Assembly (NCBI RefSeq): GCF_004521965.1
Contig: NZ_SDGK01000038.1
Coordinates: 1 to 35,070, forward strand
DNA length: 35,070 nt
Source: Weissella cibaria
GTDB taxonomy: Bacteria; Bacillota; Bacilli; Lactobacillales; Lactobacillaceae
Direction of reading: 5' to 3'
The notes below the pieces were generated by a model. It was not told the DNA's origin and did no database searches. It was given only the letters and a program-made list of their open reading frames with translations. The translations under genes were made by a program, and so were the position numbers. Shown here piece after piece: positions 34,504-35,070 of the stretch. How positions within the stretch are numbered: position 1 is the stretch's first letter; every line of letters begins with the position of its first letter.

Positions 34504-35070
34504 TTGGTTTATTGGGTGTAAAAATAAATAAGGAAAGCCCGGCTGCAACCAGTCTGTCCAAAAATGTCCTCGAAAGGATATCCCAACATAAATAACGATA
34601 TCAGAAATTTACTCAGATTAACAGATTTAAATCCAACGGTTGATCCAAATACAGAACAATATTTCAGCGAAATGAACCACAATGGTACTGACACGGTCAC
34701 GTGGAAGCTTCTTCTAACGTATGCTACTACCTGTGACAAATGTGATAATCCAATGGTTAATAATGGTACCAAAACGGTTATTCATAAAGGGCCACGTAGC
34801 GTATTTAAGTTTCAAAACTATAGAATCCGAAAGCAAAAATTTCTATGCAAGAAATGTGGACACACGTCCATTGCGCACCTCACTGACATTCAACCAAATA
34901 ACCATGTCATCGATAAGGTTAAACAAGTCATAGCAATGAAACTGAGTGAAAGCGTTAGTCAACAGCACATCGCTTTAGACAACAACGTATCAACGCAAAC
35001 CGTCATGCGCGCAGCTGAAGGCTTATTCGTTTACAACAAAACAAATTGCCATTACCTACCACAAAACATC
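34504..35070 (+). mobile_element. ISL3-family insertion sequence, left part (runs off right edge)
   Basis: The integrase similarity stops around 34500 and a complete-looking ISL3-type transposase frame starts at 34564. The precise IS end was not recognised; it lies between about 34490 and 34530, and no target duplication can be checked because the other end is outside. Confidence 0.65.
34564..35070 (+). CDS. ISL3-family transposase, N-terminal 169 residues (partial at the window edge)
   Basis: The frame is open from ATG 34564 to the end of the window. It has an N-terminal zinc ribbon, CDKC at residues 57-60 and CKKCGH at 95-100, with FQNYRIRKQKFLCKKC between. A helix-turn-helix follows (KLSESVSQQHIALDNNVSTQ, TVMRAAEGLF). 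This order, Cys pairs then HTH, is characteristic of ISL3/IS1165-type transposases; the DDE domain would follow off the edge. No lesion is visible in this part, so the IS may be recent compared with the integrase it interrupts. Confidence 0.85.
   Translation, partial: MSSKGYPNINNDIRNLLRLTDLNPTVDPNTEQYFSEMNHNGTDTVTWKLLLTYATTCDKCDNPMVNNGTKTVIHKGPRSVFKFQNYRIRKQKFLCKKCGHTSIAHLTDIQPNNHVIDKVKQVIAMKLSESVSQQHIALDNNVSTQTVMRAAEGLFVYNKTNCHYLPQNI

Overview
The window reads as chromosomal DNA of a low-to-mid GC lactic acid bacterium, most likely of the Weissella/Leuconostoc group. This is inferred from gene content and order (spx-mecA-coiA-pepF, xpaC-telA, a WxL/DUF916 surface cluster, rimM-trmD-rplS, a deoxynucleoside kinase), purine-rich Firmicute ribosome binding sites and protein style. 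The species cannot be fixed from the sequence alone. Nearly all genes up to about 19.8 kb and from 21.3 to 29.1 kb lie on the minus strand.

Layout. 1-455: end of an IS1182-like element with a decayed transposase. 473-7177: the conserved block pepF, coiA, mecA, spx, split between coiA and mecA by a decayed beta-glucoside pair (PTS EIIC and GH1 6-phospho-beta-glucosidase, both pseudogenes). 7520-9412: telA and xpaC. 9544-14283: a four-gene cell-surface operon (small WxL protein, membrane-anchored DUF916/DUF3324 protein, large lectin-MucBP-WxL protein, and a second DUF916/DUF3324 protein without a membrane anchor). It has a promoter whose -35 overlaps a palindrome, preceded by the wreck of a Mga/AtxA-like regulator (14431-15947). 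16204-16287: tRNA-Leu(CAG). 16343-19800: small stress/housekeeping genes, a CPBP protease and a Cof-type phosphatase. 19980-21237: mscL and a deoxynucleoside kinase on the plus strand. 21303-22588: a broken LysM-NlpC/P60 hydrolase whose catalytic Cys codon position is TGA. 22935-27203: glpK, a tautomerase, a YitT protein and a dicarboxylate/amino acid symporter. 27400-29121: rplS, trmD, rimM with a probable L19 leader. 29282-31467: a histidine phosphatase, an SPFH remnant and terC.

31600-35070 is a prophage or ICE immunity-integration end in decay. It has a divergent control region with paired operator-like palindromes, a frameshifted XRE repressor overlapping an intact ImmA/IrrE-type metallopeptidase gene, a Ser/Thr-rich repeat protein, a phage-type small basic protein with a stop codon, and an integrase cut short by an ISL3-family element that runs off the right edge.

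The most unusual items are four. First, a perfect 24-bp inverted repeat with a 5-nt loop sits inside the first codons of the immA-like gene. Second, operator-like dyads with the same core lie upstream of the repressor and of a 16-codon minigene. Third, a lectin/WxL operon carries an unanchored second DUF916 protein, an intercistronic hairpin and a destroyed regulator. Fourth, at least nine genes carry multiple lesions while essential neighbours are intact. Single frameshifts could be sequencing errors, but the in-frame stops and internal deletions are harder to explain that way.
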